DNA of 64,000 nt from Knoellia sp. S7-12 (GCF_040518285.1 NZ_CP155449.1:1240001-1304000), one strand, 5' to 3'; shown: positions 25,566 to 34,716, counted from the stretch's first letter. Numbers and translations: made by a program. Notes: a model not told the origin generated them from the sequence alone.

Positions 25566-28500
25566 GCACCACGAGCACCTCGGATGCGCCGGCAGGCGCG
25601 GTTGCAGGTGTGCGGTGGTCGGCTGCGGCCGTCGCCGAAGCCATCGGCCTGCCGCACCGCCCCACCCCCGAACAGACCGCGGTCATCGAGGCACCACTAC
25701 GTCCTCTCCTCGTCATCGCGGGCGCGGGCTCGGGCAAGACCGAGACGATGGCCGCGAGGGTCGTGTGGCTCGTGGCCAACGGGTTTGTCGAGCCCGAGGA
25801 CGTGCTCGGCCTCACCTTCACCCGCAAGGCAGCCACCGAGCTCTCCGACCGCATCGGCAACCGCCTCGCCCAGCTGCGCCGTGTCGGGCTATGGACCCCC
25901 CAGGAGGTCGACGGCGCACCGTCGCTCGGGGCAGCCGTGAGCGTGTCGACCTACCACTCGTATGCCGGTCGGCTCGTGCGCGAGCACGGTCTCCGCCTTG
26001 GCTACGAGGCAGACACGCGACTGCTCTCCGAGGCCGCCGCCTGGCAGACAGCGCACGAGGCCGTCGCGCGCTATGACGGGCCCATGGACGAGGTCGACAA
26101 GGCCGAGTCCACCGTCACCGCGGCCGTCGTGGACCTCGCTGGCGAGATGGCGGAGCACCTCCAAACACCGGCAACCGTTGCAGCGCACTTGGATCGAGTC
26201 ATCGATCACCTTGAGCAGCTCGAGCGAGGAGACACCAAGAAGCGGGTCAACCCCCTGGCCGCCGAACTCACGAACCTGCGACTTCGACGAGCTGTGCTGC
26301 CCATCGTCGACCGCTACGCCCAGCTCAAGCGCAGTCGTGACGCGATGGACTTCGCCGACCAGATGGCGCTCGCAGCACGCCTTTCGATGACCTTCGACGA
26401 CATCGGTGCGATCGAGCGTGCCCGGCACCGCGTCGTGCTGCTCGACGAGTTCCAGGACACGTCCGAGGCGCAGCTGGCGCTGCTCAAGGCGCTCTATGTC
26501 GCACCGGGCGAGACGTCGGCCGTCACCGCAGTCGGTGACCCGCACCAGTCGATCTACGGGTGGCGTGGGGCGAGCGCGACGACCCTCACCCGGTTCGCGG
26601 TGGAGTTCGGCGACCCCGAGCCTGCGCGCAAGCTCGACCTGTCGACGAGCTGGCGCAACGACAGCGCGATCCTCGACGTGGCCAACCACCTGGCGCGGCC
26701 GCTGCGCGCGGCATCGCGAGTTCCCGTCGAGCCACTGTCGTCACGCCCTGGTGCAGGTGGCGGGTCCGTCGAGGTCGCCCGACTGCTCACAGCCGCTGAC
26801 GAGGCTGACCACATCGCCCTCTGGCTCGCCGCGCACCGTTCACGAGGGGCCGTGAGTGCTGCGGTGCTCTGCCGCAAGCGAGCCGAGTTCGCCACGGTGA
26901 CAGCGGCACTGGAGGAACACGGCATACCCCACGAGGTGGTTGGCCTGGGCGGCCTGCTCCTCACACCAGAGGTCGAGGACGTTGTCGCGCTGCTCCATGT
27001 CGTGCAGGACCCCGCGCGTGGTGACCACCTCATCCGGTTGCTCTCGGGTCCGATGATGCGACTCGGGATTGCCGACCTCGATGCCCTTGCGGCATGGTCG
27101 CGGGTGCAGCAACGCCAACGCGGGGGTGCGGTGGCCCGTCACGAGCGGGACCTCGCTCCCGATGCCGCCGACGCACCGAGCATCATCGAGGCGCTCGACG
27201 CCCTCCCTCCTCGAGGGTGGGTCGGCGACGAGGGAGAGCGGCTCGGCGACGTTGCCCGCGACCGGCTGGCCGGTCTTGCGGCCACCGTGCGGCGGATGCG
27301 CGGGCTCACCTTTCTCCCCCTGGCCGACCTCGTCCTCGAGGCCGAGAAGGCGCTCGGCCTCGACATCGAGGTCTTGTCGCGGCCCGAATACACCCCGGCC
27401 GCGGCGCGGGCGCACCTCGATGCCTTCGGTGATGTGGCCGCCCAGTTCTCGCAGAGCGCTGACCGGGCGACCCTCGGCGGGTTCCTCGACTGGATCAAGG
27501 CGGCCATCGACGAGGAGCGCGGTCTCGATCGTGGCTACGCAGACGCGACGTCGGACGCCGTTCAGGTCATGACGATCCACGCCGCCAAGGGCCTCGAGTG
27601 GGACGTCGTCGCCGTGCCGGCGCTGGTCGAGAGCACCTTCCCCGCCCACAACCTCCATTCGCCGAGCTTCAAGAATGGGGAGTGGCGCATCTCCGCGCCC
27701 AAGGACAAGGGTTGGCTGGCCGGCCTGCAGGACGGTGGGCTGCCCTACGAACTGCGCGGCGACCGTGACGGTCTGCCTGAGTTCGGCTGGCAGAGCGCGA
27801 TCGGGTGGGACGAACTCGCCACTCGGCTCGAGGAGTTTGCCGTCGCCGGGGGCGAGCACGCGATCGCCGAGGAGCGTCGGCTCGCCTACGTCGCCTCCAC
27901 CCGCGCCCGCCACGCCTTGCTGCTCACGGCCAGCGTGTGGAGTCGGCCCAAGACACCGCGCGTGACCTCACGCTTCCTCGACGAGGTGATGGCCCTCTCC
28001 GCCACCGAAGGCGGCTCGTCGCGGGCCCGCGTCGGTGTGTGGACAGATCTGCCCGAGCCGCCCGACGACGGGTCCTCCGTCGTCAAGCCCGGCACGGAGG
28101 ATGGGCACGAGTTCGCCTGGCCGGTCGACCACCTGGGTCACCGTCGCGTGCGAGCGGATGCGGCTGCCCGTGCGGTGACTGAGGCTGTCACCGTCGCGCC
28201 GGGCACAGGTGGGGCCGCCGATGCCGGCCCGTGGGCACGTGAGCTGGAGGTCCTGCTCGCCGAACGCGCGTCGCGGCAGGCGCGCCACGACGATGTCGTC
28301 GAGTTGCCCTCCCACCTGTCGACGTCGTCCCTCGTCTCCTTCGCGAGCGACCCCGAGCGATTCGCTGCAGAGCTGCGGCGGCCCATGCCGTCGGCGCCCG
28401 CCGGGGCGGCCCGCCGGGGCACGGCTTTCCACGCCTGGGTGGAGGAGCACTACGCGCGCGCCGCGATCGTCGATCTTTTCGATCTCCCGGGCAGCGCCGA

Positions 28501-28900
28501 CGACGACCCCATGGGCGACGAAGAGCTGCCAGCCATGCGCGAGCGATTCCTCGCGAGCCCGTGGGCCGCTCGAGAGCCGGTCGAGATCGAGACGGCGCTC
28601 GAGACCGTGGTCGATGGTGTCGCCATCCGTGGCCGCATCGATGCCGTGTTCGCCGACGTCGAGGGCGCAGAGTGGGTCATCGTCGACTGGAAGACCGGAC
28701 GCCGCCCCTCCGGAGAAGTCGCGCGGATGCGCGCACTGCAACTCGCGGCATACCGGATTGCGTGGGCGCGACTACGCGGCATTGACCCGGAGCGGGTGAG
28801 TGGAGCGTTCTACTACGCCGGCACGGGTGAGACGGTCTGGCCAGATCTGGCGGACGAGGTGGAGATCAGCGACCTTCTCGCGGGAGTTCCCCGGGCGTGA
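25562..28900 (+). CDS. adnB: AdnB, helicase-nuclease subunit of AdnAB
   Basis: A 1112-residue SF1A motor plus RecB-type nuclease. The motor motifs look active: AGAGSGKT (53-60), TFTRKAA, DEFQD (295-299), GDPHQSIYGWRG and the C-terminal VMTIHAAKGLEW and VASTRAR. The nuclease centre is VDWKTG (D1042, K1044), preceded by GTAFHAWVEEHY. In mycobacteria AdnB is the lead translocase, pairing with AdnA. ATG 25562 overlaps the adnA stop and has GGGGAGGG upstream. The last 35 bp overlap the end of the convergent phosphotransferase gene. Confidence 0.93.
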   Translation: MSTTSTSDAPAGAVAGVRWSAAAVAEAIGLPHRPTPEQTAVIEAPLRPLLVIAGAGSGKTETMAARVVWLVANGFVEPEDVLGLTFTRKAATELSDRIGNRLAQLRRVGLWTPQEVDGAPSLGAAVSVSTYHSYAGRLVREHGLRLGYEADTRLLSEAAAWQTAHEAVARYDGPMDEVDKAESTVTAAVVDLAGEMAEHLQTPATVAAHLDRVIDHLEQLERGDTKKRVNPLAAELTNLRLRRAVLPIVDRYAQLKRSRDAMDFADQMALAARLSMTFDDIGAIERARHRVVLLDEFQDTSEAQLALLKALYVAPGETSAVTAVGDPHQSIYGWRGASATTLTRFAVEFGDPEPARKLDLSTSWRNDSAILDVANHLARPLRAASRVPVEPLSSRPGAGGGSVEVARLLTAADEADHIALWLAAHRSRGAVSAAVLCRKRAEFATVTAALEEHGIPHEVVGLGGLLLTPEVEDVVALLHVVQDPARGDHLIRLLSGPMMRLGIADLDALAAWSRVQQRQRGGAVARHERDLAPDAADAPSIIEALDALPPRGWVGDEGERLGDVARDRLAGLAATVRRMRGLTFLPLADLVLEAEKALGLDIEVLSRPEYTPAAARAHLDAFGDVAAQFSQSADRATLGGFLDWIKAAIDEERGLDRGYADATSDAVQVMTIHAAKGLEWDVVAVPALVESTFPAHNLHSPSFKNGEWRISAPKDKGWLAGLQDGGLPYELRGDRDGLPEFGWQSAIGWDELATRLEEFAVAGGEHAIAEERRLAYVASTRARHALLLTASVWSRPKTPRVTSRFLDEVMALSATEGGSSRARVGVWTDLPEPPDDGSSVVKPGTEDGHEFAWPVDHLGHRRVRADAAARAVTEAVTVAPGTGGAADAGPWARELEVLLAERASRQARHDDVVELPSHLSTSSLVSFASDPERFAAELRRPMPSAPAGAARRGTAFHAWVEEHYARAAIVDLFDLPGSADDDPMGDEELPAMRERFLASPWAAREPVEIETALETVVDGVAIRGRIDAVFADVEGAEWVIVDWKTGRRPSGEVARMRALQLAAYRIAWARLRGIDPERVSGAFYYAGTGETVWPDLADEVEISDLLAGVPRA

Positions 28901-30422
28901 GCCCGGCCTCCGGAGCGTCTTGCGCCTTCGGGACGTCTTGGTCGTCCCGTGTGGGCTCGGTCTCCGAGTCTGGACGCGATGCCAACCCGGGGATGGGCCG
29001 AGTGATCGACAGGTCCTCGTCGTCGTCCTTGTCGTCGCCGTCCTCGTCCTCGTCCTCGGGCACGACGTCTGGTCGCGGCTGGGCCTCGTCCTCAAGCTCG
29101 ACTGCCGTGGCTGAGGTGGCTGAGGTGGCGCCGAAGGTCCGAGGCGTCCAGGCGACCTCGTCGTCGTGCGACGCATCCTCGATGACCGAGTCGCGATCGT
29201 CGGCGTGCTCGTCCTCCTCCTGGTAGGTCTCGTCAGCCACAACCGATTCCGTGGAGTCGTCGTAGTCGAGGTCGAGCCCGAGGGCGGAGTTTCTGAGGGG
29301 CTCTGCGGGCTCGGTCGTCTCTGCTGGCTCAGTCGTCTCGGCGACCTCGGTCTCCTTTGTGACCTGCCCTGGCGTCGGCTCGAACGCGACGTCCTCATCC
29401 TCGTCCTCGTCTTCCGCGACCGCAGGCGGGGGTGTGGCCCGACCTCTCAGAGCAACGGGCGTGAGGGAGGTGCGGCGATAGTCGTCGGCCGGGTCGTCGG
29501 CGTGCACGTCCTCGTCGAGTCGGCGCAGGCGGCTCGACAGACCCTCGACGGCCTCCTCGTCTCCCCGTGAGTCGGCGCGCATGAGTTGCGCCAGGACGCT
29601 CAGCTCTGCGGCGAGCCGAGCTCGGACCAGCAGGTTGGGGTCGGGCCGCTCCACCCGAGCGTGCGCGTAGGCCTCGAGGACGGTTTCGAGAGCGGCCGAA
29701 TCCGCTTCCTCGACGAGAGCCGCGAAGTCATCGGCTGGATCAGCGACCTTGGCGTCCTCCCAGCCGGTGATGCCGCGAATGCGACCGGTGGATGCGTCGG
29801 AGTCGTCCTCGAACACCGCGAGCACCTGGTCGCCCGTGAGGTCGCCATGGATGGGCGTCGGAGCGAACCGCCACAGTGCCACGTCCTCGAGGGCCTGCTC
29901 CCAGCGCGCCAGCAGAGCCGTCGGCACCCGCCCGGACTCGGCTGCGCGATCCAGCTGGGCAAGCCGACGCGTGCGATAGGCATCCGCGTCGTAGGTCGGC
30001 ATTCCGGCCTCGTCGAACAGGCGGGTGTCGGTGTTGTGCAGGGCGGCCAGGGCGCGTCCCAACTCGGCAGCAGGACCAGCGCCGGCGGGGAGGGTGTCGA
30101 AGTCGAGATTGTGGCCGGGAAGGTAGGGATAGACCATCGCCCGACCGCCACCCTTGAGTTCGACGAAGCCGCGCGGAGCCGGCACCGTGAAGGGCAGGCG
30201 TCGGGCCAACATCTGCAGCAAGGTCACCGTCAGGTCCATGCGCGCCGCCGCCAACTCACTGCGCGGCGCCCGAACCACCCATCGGCGATGCTCGGTGTCC
30301 TGGACGAAGGCGACGTCGTAGTCCTGTTCCGGCACGCTCGGCAGAGCCTCGACGCTCACCGGGTCCAGACCCGGCACGCCGGCGCTCGCGACGGCCGCAA
30401 GGAAGGTCGGGGTGCGTTCCAC
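28866..30422 (-). CDS. Phosphotransferase-like (APH fold) protein with acidic tail
   Basis: A 518-residue protein. Residues 1-300 resemble aminoglycoside/macrolide phosphotransferases: MVYPYLPG hinge (97-104), HGDLTGDQ catalytic loop (192-199) and the GITGWEDAKVADPADDFA segment (217-234). In that last segment the usual metal Asp (as in LIDW) aligns with Gly220, so activity is uncertain. Residues 330-518 are a disordered Asp/Glu-rich tail, unusual for the family. GTG 30422 is placed by a leaderless -10 (TACGGT) on the same strand. No resistance role is implied. Confidence 0.7.
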   Translation of the reverse strand: MERTPTFLAAVASAGVPGLDPVSVEALPSVPEQDYDVAFVQDTEHRRWVVRAPRSELAAARMDLTVTLLQMLARRLPFTVPAPRGFVELKGGGRAMVYPYLPGHNLDFDTLPAGAGPAAELGRALAALHNTDTRLFDEAGMPTYDADAYRTRRLAQLDRAAESGRVPTALLARWEQALEDVALWRFAPTPIHGDLTGDQVLAVFEDDSDASTGRIRGITGWEDAKVADPADDFAALVEEADSAALETVLEAYAHARVERPDPNLLVRARLAAELSVLAQLMRADSRGDEEAVEGLSSRLRRLDEDVHADDPADDYRRTSLTPVALRGRATPPPAVAEDEDEDEDVAFEPTPGQVTKETEVAETTEPAETTEPAEPLRNSALGLDLDYDDSTESVVADETYQEEDEHADDRDSVIEDASHDDEVAWTPRTFGATSATSATAVELEDEAQPRPDVVPEDEDEDGDDKDDDEDLSITRPIPGLASRPDSETEPTRDDQDVPKAQDAPEAGLTPGELPREGR

Positions 30423-30428
30423 TCGTTC

Positions 30429-30434
30429 ACCGTA
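30429..30434 (-). promoter_or_regulatory. Leaderless -10 (TACGGT) for the phosphotransferase-like gene
   Basis: On the minus strand TACGGT ends 6 nt before GTG 30422. It overlaps a GTATGCC word. Together with the TAGGGT at 30450 it gives two divergent leaderless promoters within 39 bp. Confidence 0.55.
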
Positions 30435-30449
30435 TGCCGTGAGGGCCCT

Positions 30450-30455
30450 TAGGGT
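30450..30455 (+). promoter_or_regulatory. Leaderless -10 (TAGGGT) for nudC
   Basis: TAGGGT ends 6 nt before GTG 30462. Confidence 0.6.
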
Positions 30456-30461
30456 GGGTAC

Positions 30462-31406
30462 GTGGCGCGTGCAGCAGCGAGTCTTCCCTCCCTTGCCCTC
30501 TCCCGTGGTGGTCTCGACCGCCACAGCGAACTCCGTACCGAACCCGGACTTCTCGACGTCCTGCTCGATGATCCGGCCACCCGGGTGCTCGAGCTCGTCG
30601 GCGGTCGTGCCGAGGTCGAGGAGGGGGAGCAGGCCGAGGTGGCCCTGCGTTATCGCGCGCCGACCGCCAGCGATCGCGACCAGTTCGTGGCCTACCTCGG
30701 CCACGACGCACCCAGGGGTGGCACGGCATACCTCGTGTCTGTTGCCCCGGAGACGACCGCCACGGCCGACGATCCCCGGCGGCGCGGACTGCGCGCGGTC
30801 GGCGCGAGCCTCGGTGATCTCGATGCCGGAGTGCTCACGACGGCGACGGGCTTGGCGAACTGGCACGCGCGTCACGGCTTCTGCCCGCGGTGCGGATCAC
30901 CCACGGAGCCGGCGCACTCGGGGTGGATCCGGGTGTGTCCGAACGACGAGAGCGAGCACTACCCCCGCACCGATCCGGCCGTGATCATGTCAGTCATCGA
31001 CAACCAGGACCGGCTGCTCCTCGCCCGCGGGGTCGGGTTCGCCGCGCAGGGTATGTCGGTGTTGGCTGGCTTCGTCGAGCCGGGCGAGAGCCTGTCGAGC
31101 GCCGTGGCGCGTGAGGTGCACGAGGAGGTCGGGGTCACGGTGAGTGACGTCGCCTACCTGGGTGACCAGCCGTGGCCCTTTCCGTCATCGTTGATGATCG
31201 GTTTCACGGCGCGGGCAGTGACGACGGACCTCACCCTGCAGGAGAGCGAGATCGAGGCGGCCCGCTGGTTCGACCGCGACGAGTTCACCCGGGCTGTCGC
31301 TGACGGATCGTTGCTCATCTCCAGCCGGATCTCGATCGCCCGCCGGCTCATCGAGCACTGGTACGGCGGCGAGATCGACGTGGCCGACACGCCGGCCCGC
31401 AGCTGA
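30462..31406 (+). CDS. nudC: NAD(+) diphosphatase
   Basis: A 314-residue Nudix hydrolase that splits NADH to NMNH and AMP and can remove NAD caps from RNA. The zinc-ribbon shows Cys141, 144 and 159; the fourth ligand position is not Cys. The Nudix box GFVEPGESLSSAVAREVHEE (203-222) is complete, and DQPWPFPSS (235-243) is the NudC-specific SQPWPFPxS signature. GTG start after a leaderless -10. It ends directly against the convergent mycoredoxin gene with no gap. Confidence 0.93.
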   Translation: MARAAASLPSLALSRGGLDRHSELRTEPGLLDVLLDDPATRVLELVGGRAEVEEGEQAEVALRYRAPTASDRDQFVAYLGHDAPRGGTAYLVSVAPETTATADDPRRRGLRAVGASLGDLDAGVLTTATGLANWHARHGFCPRCGSPTEPAHSGWIRVCPNDESEHYPRTDPAVIMSVIDNQDRLLLARGVGFAAQGMSVLAGFVEPGESLSSAVAREVHEEVGVTVSDVAYLGDQPWPFPSSLMIGFTARAVTTDLTLQESEIEAARWFDRDEFTRAVADGSLLISSRISIARRLIEHWYGGEIDVADTPARS

Positions 31407-31667
31407 TCAGCTGGCGAGGCGCTGCTTGACCTCGGCCAGCGACGGGTTCGTCGCGGCGGTGCCGTCCGGGAAGACCACGGTGGGCACCGTCTGGTTGCCG
31501 CCGTTGACCTGCATCACGTAGACCGCGGCATCGTCGTCGCGCTCGATGTCGACGACGTCGACGGTGATGCCCTCGCGGTCGAGCTGCGACTTGAGGCGCC
31601 GGCAGTAGCCGCACCACGTGGTCGAGTACATCGTCACGCTTCCGGCGACGGGGTTCTTGGTGCTCAT
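31407..31667 (-). CDS. mrx1: Mycoredoxin (glutaredoxin-like)
   Basis: An 86-residue thioredoxin-fold protein with the mycoredoxin active site CGYC (19-22) in STTWCGYCRRLKSQLD and the cis-proline TVPTVVF. In actinobacteria it reduces mixed disulfides of proteins with mycothiol. AGGAG precedes ATG 31667. As in M. tuberculosis (Rv3198A), it sits between nudC and uvrD2. Confidence 0.93.
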   Translation of the reverse strand: MSTKNPVAGSVTMYSTTWCGYCRRLKSQLDREGITVDVVDIERDDDAAVYVMQVNGGNQTVPTVVFPDGTAATNPSLAEVKQRLAS

Positions 31668-31712
31668 GGCGCTCCTGTGGACAGCCGAGGGTGGATGGTC
31701 GGACCTGCCACC

Positions 31713-31718
31713 TAGGAT
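31713..31718 (+). promoter_or_regulatory. Leaderless -10 (TAGGAT) for uvrD2
   Basis: TAGGAT ends 7 nt before ATG 31726. Confidence 0.55.
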
Positions 31719-31725
31719 CGCACCG

Positions 31726-33921
31726 ATGCCCATCCTGCCCTCACACCCCTCTGCTGACGCGATCCTCGACGGTCTCGACCCGGAGCAGCGAGAGGTGGCC
31801 GCCAACCCGTCCGGCCCGATGGTCGTGCTCGCGGGCGCCGGCACCGGCAAGACGCGTGCCATCACCCACCGCATTGCGTATGCCGTGCTGTCCGGTGCGC
31901 AGCAGCCGCAGCGCACGCTCGCTGTCACCTTCACGGCGCGGGCCGCGGGTGAGATGCGGACGCGGTTGCGTGACCTCGGTGTGGGTGGCGTCCAGGCTCG
32001 GACCTTCCACGCGGCGGCCCTGCGGCAGCTGCACTACTTCTGGCCACAGGCCATCGGTGGGGCGGCTCCCGAGGTCATGCCGCACAAGGCTGGCGCCGTC
32101 GCTGAGGCGGCGGGTCGGTTGCGAATGCGCTTCGACCGCACCGGTATTCGCGACCTCTCGGCAGAGGTCGAGTGGGCCAAGGTGAGCATGCTGACGTCCG
32201 AGACCTATGCCGCGGCCGCCCGGACGGCCGGACGTGAGGCGCCGGGTCTGGACCTCACCGCGATGGCCCGAGTCCTGGCGTCCTACGAAGAGGTCAAGGC
32301 CGAGCGCGGTGTCATCGACTTCGAGGACGTCCTGCTCGTCCTCGTCGGGATCCTTGAGGAGAACGACTCGGTGGCGCGCGCCGTGCGCGAGCAATATCGC
32401 AGCTTCGTCGTCGACGAGTACCAGGACGTCAACGCCCTCCAGCAGCGTCTGCTCGACCTGTGGCTCGCCGACCGTCAGGACATCTGTGTCGTGGGCGACC
32501 CGGCACAGACCATCTACTCGTTCACGGGTGCCTCTCCGGTCCACCTGCTCGGCTTCCGGGCCCGCCATCCCAAGGCGCAGCAGGTCGAGCTGGTGCGCAA
32601 CTACCGTTCCACGCCCGAGATCGTCGGCCTCGCCAACCTTGTGCTGCGTTCGCCCAGCGGGGGTCGGCGCAGCGGCTCGGTCGTCCTCGAGGCCCAGCGT
32701 GAGGCTGGCCCGGCTCCGAGCCTCGTCAGTCACCCCGACGACCCGAGTGAGGCTGCTGCGGTCGCCGCCCAGATCAGTGACCTCATCGGCGGGGGTGCAG
32801 CGCCCGCAGACATCGCGGTGCTCTTCCGGACCAATGGTCAGTCCGAGAACGTCGAGTCGGCTCTCGCTGACCGCGGCATTCCCTATCTCGTCCGCGGTGG
32901 CGAGCGCTTCTTCCAGCGCAAGGAAGTGCGCGAGGCCATCGTCCTCATGCGTGGGGCGGCGCGCTCGGACGACGGGTCGGTGCCCTTGCCCGACCTCGTG
33001 CGCGACGTCCTGCTCGGCGCCGGGTGGTCGCGTCAGGCACCCAACGCTGGGGGAGCCGCACGCGAGCGGTGGGAGTCATTGGCCTCCCTGGCCGCGCTGG
33101 CCGACGACCTCACAGCAGCCGATGGTGAGGCGAGGATGCCAGCGTTCGTCCGGGAGCTCGACGAGCGCATGGCCTCGCAGCACGCGCCGTCGGTCCAGGG
33201 CGTCACTCTTGCGTCCCTCCACGCGGCCAAGGGCCTCGAGTGGGGGACGGTGTTCCTCATCGGTGCCTCCGACGGCTATCTGCCCATCTCGATGGCGGAC
33301 ACACCCGAGGCGATCGAGGAGGAGCGGCGGCTGCTCTATGTCGGTGTGACCCGTGCTCGCGATCGTCTCATCGTGTCGTGGTCGGGGGCCCGCACGCCGG
33401 GTGCGCGTGCCACCCGGCGCCCGTCGCGCTTCCTCGACGGCACGGCGAGCATTCTCGGCGAAGGGGCACGCTCGCAACCCAAGCGTGGATCACGGGTCGG
33501 CACGAGCGGCGGAGCCGGTGGGAAGACACCCAAGGCCCCACGGCGCAGCGTCTGTCGCACGTGCGGTGCCGACCTGTCGACGGCGGGGGAGCGCACAGTG
33601 GGCCGCTGCTCGACCTGTCCGGCCACCTATGACGAGGTCATGTTCGAACGCCTGCGTGAATGGCGGCTGGCCACGGCGCGCACAGCGAGCGTGCCGGCGT
33701 TCGTCGTCTTCACCGATGCCACCCTCACGGCCATCGCGGAGCAGACGCCATCCGACCTGGCGAGCCTCTCAGCGATCAGTGGCGTGGGTCAGCGCAAGCT
33801 CGACCTGTATGCCAGTCAGGTGCTGGCCGTCCTCGGCGGCGAATCCCCCGAGTCCGTGGTCCAATCCGCAACAAATTTTCAGAGCGAATCCGGTTCTGCT
33901 GCAACGGAATCCGGCGCCTGA
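31726..33921 (+). CDS. uvrD2: UvrD2-type SF1 DNA helicase
   Basis: A 731-residue helicase: AGAGTGKT (36-43), VTFTARAA, VDEYQDV (about residue 227), GDPAQTIYSFTGA, LASLHAAKGLEW and VGVTRAR. A tetracysteine zinc motif (CRTCGADL ... CSTC) and a C-terminal HRDC domain ending in ISGVGQRKLDLY mark the UvrD2 subtype, which is essential in mycobacteria and acts in repair and unwinding. The final 20 residues are Ser/Glu-rich and unlike the rest in codon use. It precedes the whiB7 leader, as in mycobacteria. Confidence 0.93.
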   Translation: MPILPSHPSADAILDGLDPEQREVAANPSGPMVVLAGAGTGKTRAITHRIAYAVLSGAQQPQRTLAVTFTARAAGEMRTRLRDLGVGGVQARTFHAAALRQLHYFWPQAIGGAAPEVMPHKAGAVAEAAGRLRMRFDRTGIRDLSAEVEWAKVSMLTSETYAAAARTAGREAPGLDLTAMARVLASYEEVKAERGVIDFEDVLLVLVGILEENDSVARAVREQYRSFVVDEYQDVNALQQRLLDLWLADRQDICVVGDPAQTIYSFTGASPVHLLGFRARHPKAQQVELVRNYRSTPEIVGLANLVLRSPSGGRRSGSVVLEAQREAGPAPSLVSHPDDPSEAAAVAAQISDLIGGGAAPADIAVLFRTNGQSENVESALADRGIPYLVRGGERFFQRKEVREAIVLMRGAARSDDGSVPLPDLVRDVLLGAGWSRQAPNAGGAARERWESLASLAALADDLTAADGEARMPAFVRELDERMASQHAPSVQGVTLASLHAAKGLEWGTVFLIGASDGYLPISMADTPEAIEEERRLLYVGVTRARDRLIVSWSGARTPGARATRRPSRFLDGTASILGEGARSQPKRGSRVGTSGGAGGKTPKAPRRSVCRTCGADLSTAGERTVGRCSTCPATYDEVMFERLREWRLATARTASVPAFVVFTDATLTAIAEQTPSDLASLSAISGVGQRKLDLYASQVLAVLGGESPESVVQSATNFQSESGSAATESGA

Positions 33922-33955
33922 GGCATGCACTCGCGAAATCAACCCATTAATTGCG

Positions 33956-33985
33956 TTGCACCCCGTCGTGGCGGTCCCCTAACCT
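33956..33985 (+). promoter_or_regulatory. Probable whiB7-locus promoter with AT-rich upstream box
   Basis: TTGCAC (33956-33961) and TAACCT (33980-33985) are spaced 18 nt. An AT-rich run ATTAATT (33946-33952) lies just upstream of the -35, the layout of WhiB7-autoregulated promoters. The start point falls about 60 nt before the 76-codon frame. Confidence 0.6.
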
Positions 33986-34049
33986 GATCTGACACAGCAC
34001 GGCAGCCGCCGTGCCACGACGTCACCAGACAGTGAGGAGGGTTGGCCGC

Positions 34050-34280
34050 ATGGACATCATCAAGAGCAACGCGACGGATTACACCGTCCCGTTCCGCACG
34101 CGTGAGAGCCAGGGCGCACTGCCGACCCTCGCACCGATCTACGTTCCGGTCCAGGGGATCAGTGTGCCCGCTGCCGGCATGGCGAATTCCGCCGTCTTCG
34201 GCGCTGGATTCCGCGCCAATGCTGCCTCTGACCTCACCACGGGTGACCGCTCCGCCTCCTTCTTGGCGTCGCCGCTGTAG
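34050..34280 (+). CDS. 76-codon reading frame in the whiB7 leader
   Basis: A 76-residue frame with GAGGAGGG eight bases before ATG 34050. The sequence (MDIIKSNATDYTVPFRTRES at its start) matches no family I know. It ends 20 nt before a strong intrinsic terminator and 148 nt before whiB7. WhiB7/WblC genes of actinobacteria are known to have an upstream frame whose translation controls a leader terminator, so I read this as that regulatory frame, unusually long; an independent small protein is also possible. Confidence 0.55.
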   Translation: MDIIKSNATDYTVPFRTRESQGALPTLAPIYVPVQGISVPAAGMANSAVFGAGFRANAASDLTTGDRSASFLASPL

Positions 34281-34300
34281 ACCACAGCAGCGATTGGCCA

Positions 34301-34338
34301 AAAGGCCGCGGAACCCACCCGGGATCCGCGGCCTTTTT
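34301..34338 (+). terminator. Intrinsic terminator/attenuator before whiB7
   Basis: AAAGGCCGCGGA (34301-34312) pairs perfectly with 34325-34336 and runs into a T-tract (34334-34338). It lies between the leader frame and whiB7, where a conditional terminator would be expected. Confidence 0.8.
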
Positions 34339-34428
34339 CGTTTGTCCGTCGATCCACAGACATCACAAATACCAACCGATCGAAGTACACGAACCCGCCC
34401 CGACCGGGCGGAGAAGGAGGTGACTCTC

Positions 34429-34716
34429 ATGCAGCTGACTGACCTCATCGACGCACAGGAGTGCACTGCCGAACTCGGTGACGCCGTGCCCTGTCGTGAG
34501 AACGACTCTGAGATCTGGTTCGCCGACACCCCTGCCGGTGTCGAGTTCGCCAAGACCCTCTGCGGGACCTGCCCGATCAAGATCGCCTGCCTTGCGGGTG
34601 CCATCGATCGACAGGAGCCGTGGGGTGTCTGGGGTGGCGAGCTCTTCGAGCAGGGCGTCGTGATTCCCCGCAAGCGGCCCCGTGGCCGCCCGCGCAAGGA
34701 CACCGTCGCGGCATGA
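34429..34716 (+). CDS. whiB7: WhiB7-type transcriptional regulator
   Basis: A 95-residue WhiB protein. Four cysteines (C12, C22, and the pair in CGTCPIKIAC) hold the 4Fe-4S cluster; GVWGGE is the WhiB turn, and the C-terminal AT-hook KRPRGRPRK is diagnostic of WhiB7. It binds the primary sigma factor and activates intrinsic antibiotic-resistance genes, including its own. AAGGAGG lies eight bases before ATG 34429. Upstream sit a promoter with an AT-rich box, a leader frame and a terminator. Synteny with uvrD2 and the AarF-like gene supports the call. Confidence 0.93.
   Translation: MQLTDLIDAQECTAELGDAVPCRENDSEIWFADTPAGVEFAKTLCGTCPIKIACLAGAIDRQEPWGVWGGELFEQGVVIPRKRPRGRPRKDTVAA

Noticed and set aside
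28866..30422. Antibiotic-resistance phosphotransferase
   Set aside because: Altered active site and a housekeeping neighbourhood; fold similarity alone does not support resistance.
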